From Opitutaceae bacterium (GTDB lineage: Bacteria > Verrucomicrobiota > Verrucomicrobiia > Opitutales > Opitutaceae), in contig JAIRTK010000549.1 in assembly GCA_031254955.1 (NCBI GenBank), positions 1 through 8,287 of the forward strand: DNA of 8,287 bases, read 5' to 3'. Shown here one piece after another: positions 6,821-8,287 of the stretch; the stretch's first letter is position 1, and each line of letters opens with the position of its first letter. A program made the position numbers and the translations under genes. The notes beneath the pieces are model-generated. The model was not told the DNA's origin. It saw nothing but the letters and a program-made list of their open reading frames with translations, and did no database searches.

Positions 6821-8134
6821 ATGAACGCCCCCCGCTCACATTACCGCACGACGCGCTGGTGGATTGTCGCGCTGCTGTTTCTCGCCACCATCGTAAATTA
6901 TATAGACCGGCAGGCGCTGGCGGTGTTGAAGGAGCCGATTTGCGGCGGACTCGGATTCACCGACGCGCAATTCGGCTATCTCGGCACCGCGTTTCTCATT
7001 TCCTACATGGTGATGTATACCGTGGCCGGGCGGCTCATCGATCGCGTCGGCATCCGGCTCGGCGTCACGGCGTGCGTGGGCCTGTGGTCGGTCGCGAGCA
7101 TGCTGACCGGCCTCGCGCAGGGTTTTCGCAGCCTGACGGCGTTTCGTGTGCTGCTCGGCGTGGGCGAGCCGGGGATTTTTCCCGGCGGCATCAAGGCTTG
7201 CGGAGAATGGTTTCCGAAAAAAATGCGTGCGCTGCCGACCGGCATTTTTTCGTCCGGCAGCGCGGTGGGCGCGGTCATCGCCGTGCCGCTGCTCGCCTGG
7301 ATCACCCAGGCGTCCGGCACGTGGCGGGCCGCATTTATTATTCCCGGCGCGGTGGGATTGTTGTGGATTCCGTTTTTCTGGAAACTGTATCGCCCTCCCG
7401 CGAAGCATCCGGCGGTCACCGCCGCGGACCTTGCGGAGTTGCGCGAAGGCGGGGAGCACGCGGCGTCCCCGTCCGCTTCGGGCAGGGGGAAGAAGTGGGG
7501 CGAGCTGCTTTCGCAACGAAAGGTCTGGGGGCTCGTGCTTTCGCGTTTTGCCAGCGACCCGGTGTGGCATTTCTATCTGCTCTGGCTGCCGGGCTATTTC
7601 ATGGCGGAGCGCGGCCTGAGCCTGAAGGAGGTCGGCATTTATCTGTGGCTGCCGTATCTGTTCGGCACGCTCGGCAATGTCGCCGGCGGCTGGTTTTCCG
7701 ACGCGCTCATCCGCCGCGGCTGGACCGCGCCGCGCGCCCGCTTCGCCATGCTCGCATGCGCCGGGCTGCTCACACCCTTCGGCGCGCTGGTCGGTTTTAT
7801 AAACAGCATCGCCGCGGCCATCGCCATCACCTGCCTCATCACGTTCATGTGCCAGATGTGGTCAACCAACACCGCGACGCTCGCCGCCGATATCACCGAC
7901 ACTACCGAAACCGCGTCGGTCATGGGGCTGATGGGCTCGGCGGGCTCGCTGACCGGCGCGGTGTTCATGACCGTCGTCGGCCTGATCGTGACCAAGTTCG
8001 GCTATGCCTATGCCTTTGTCCTCGCCGCCACGCTGCATCCCATCGCCGCCGTGACGCTATTCCTGTTCCTGAAACCCGCGCTCGCAGGCGGGGCGGCGGG
8101 CGATGGCCGGCGTCAACAATCACCCGGTATATAA
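6821..8134 (+). CDS. MFS transporter, anion:cation symporter (ACS) family, hexuronate/aldonate transporter-like
   Basis: The 437-residue product is an inner-membrane protein with about 12 hydrophobic helices and a basic cytoplasmic loop between halves (about 188-226, ending GRGKKWGELLSQRKVW). Helix 1 carries NYIDRQAL (26-33), and GRLIDRVGIRLG (70-81) is the MFS loop 2-3 signature. LLGVGEPGIFPGGIKACGEW and FSSGSAVGAVIA are the strongest match to ExuT/DgoT-like symporters. D29, R30 and E116 correspond to the proton- and substrate-coupling residues reported for E. coli DgoT (D46, R47, E133), with the same 87-residue D-to-E spacing. The expected role is proton-coupled uptake of an acidic sugar such as glucuronate, galacturonate or galactonate. 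Similar proteins also move other organic anions, so the substrate is open and no symbol is given. It is the last gene of the + strand series. The ATG at 6821 is preferred over an in-frame TTG at 6809, which adds only four residues. No Shine-Dalgarno sequence is visible. Confidence 0.88.
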   Translation: MNAPRSHYRTTRWWIVALLFLATIVNYIDRQALAVLKEPICGGLGFTDAQFGYLGTAFLISYMVMYTVAGRLIDRVGIRLGVTACVGLWSVASMLTGLAQGFRSLTAFRVLLGVGEPGIFPGGIKACGEWFPKKMRALPTGIFSSGSAVGAVIAVPLLAWITQASGTWRAAFIIPGAVGLLWIPFFWKLYRPPAKHPAVTAADLAELREGGEHAASPSASGRGKKWGELLSQRKVWGLVLSRFASDPVWHFYLLWLPGYFMAERGLSLKEVGIYLWLPYLFGTLGNVAGGWFSDALIRRGWTAPRARFAMLACAGLLTPFGALVGFINSIAAAIAITCLITFMCQMWSTNTATLAADITDTTETASVMGLMGSAGSLTGAVFMTVVGLIVTKFGYAYAFVLAATLHPIAAVTLFLFLKPALAGGAAGDGRRQQSPGI

Positions 8135-8156
8135 TGGAACTTTCAAAAATTCATTT

Positions 8157-8284
8157 TAACCGCGAAGGACGCGAAGAGCGCGAAGGATTAAAAATCGTGC
8201 CATGTTATGTTATTCAATATATTATAGGCAAACGAACGCCTGTTTTCATGCTTTTCTTCGCGCCCTTCGCGTCCTTCGCGGTTA
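8157..8284. repeat. Inverted repeat with GCGAAGGACGCGAAG-type arms
   Basis: The left arm (8157-8185) and right arm (8256-8284) are 29 bases each and reverse complementary except at one position (8177 A opposite 8264 C). The arms are built from a loose GCGAAGG / CGCGAAG repeat. The 70-base spacer is AT-rich and holds no gene. The element begins 22 bases after the transporter stop and runs almost to the window end, so flanks on the right cannot be examined. Repeats of this GCGAAG wording are familiar from intergenic DNA of various bacteria. A role as 3'-end structure of the transporter mRNA is plausible, but a T-rich terminator tail is not seen within the window. Confidence 0.85.
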
Positions 8285-8287
8285 TTT

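Noticed and set aside
8130..8135. TATAAT -10 box at the transporter stop codon
   Set aside because: No matching -35 region about 17 bases upstream, and the same string occurs inside the FN3 coding region at 4639-4644.

Overview
The window reads as part of a carbohydrate-utilisation locus from a GC-rich bacterium. I infer a verrucomicrobial host, probably near Opitutaceae. The reasons are the gene content (PF12831-type FAD oxidoreductases beside a secreted GH38-like glycosidase and an ExuT/DgoT-like transporter), start codons without a Shine-Dalgarno sequence, and gaps filled with inverted repeats. No rRNA or marker gene confirms this.

Layout, all on the + strand. Positions 2-1471 hold an FAD-dependent oxidoreductase whose first residues lie outside the window. 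After a 77-base gap, 1549-5151 encodes a secreted 1200-residue protein: signal peptide, N-terminal beta-sandwich, GH38-like zinc-dependent glycosidase core, GH38-type C-terminal beta domains, and two fibronectin type III repeats. A 172-base gap carries a heptamer-built inverted repeat. Positions 5324-6616 encode a second, shorter FAD oxidoreductase (430 residues) with the same C-terminal module as the first. A 204-base gap carries a perfect 27-bp inverted repeat whose arms are themselves hairpins. Positions 6821-8134 encode an MFS transporter of the anion:cation symporter family. The 153-base tail holds a third, unrelated inverted repeat that runs to the window edge.

Working model (inference): the exported GH38-like enzyme releases a sugar or glycoside outside the cytoplasm, the FAD enzymes oxidise or otherwise convert a sugar-derived intermediate, and the MFS protein imports an acidic sugar such as a hexuronate or aldonate. 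The substrate cannot be read from the sequence.

No CRISPR array, transposase, RNA gene or phage gene was found. The least explained material is the set of three different inverted-repeat families, one after each complete gene. The nested repeat at 6678-6782 is the most distinctive. I do not see evidence for a wholly new multi-gene system.
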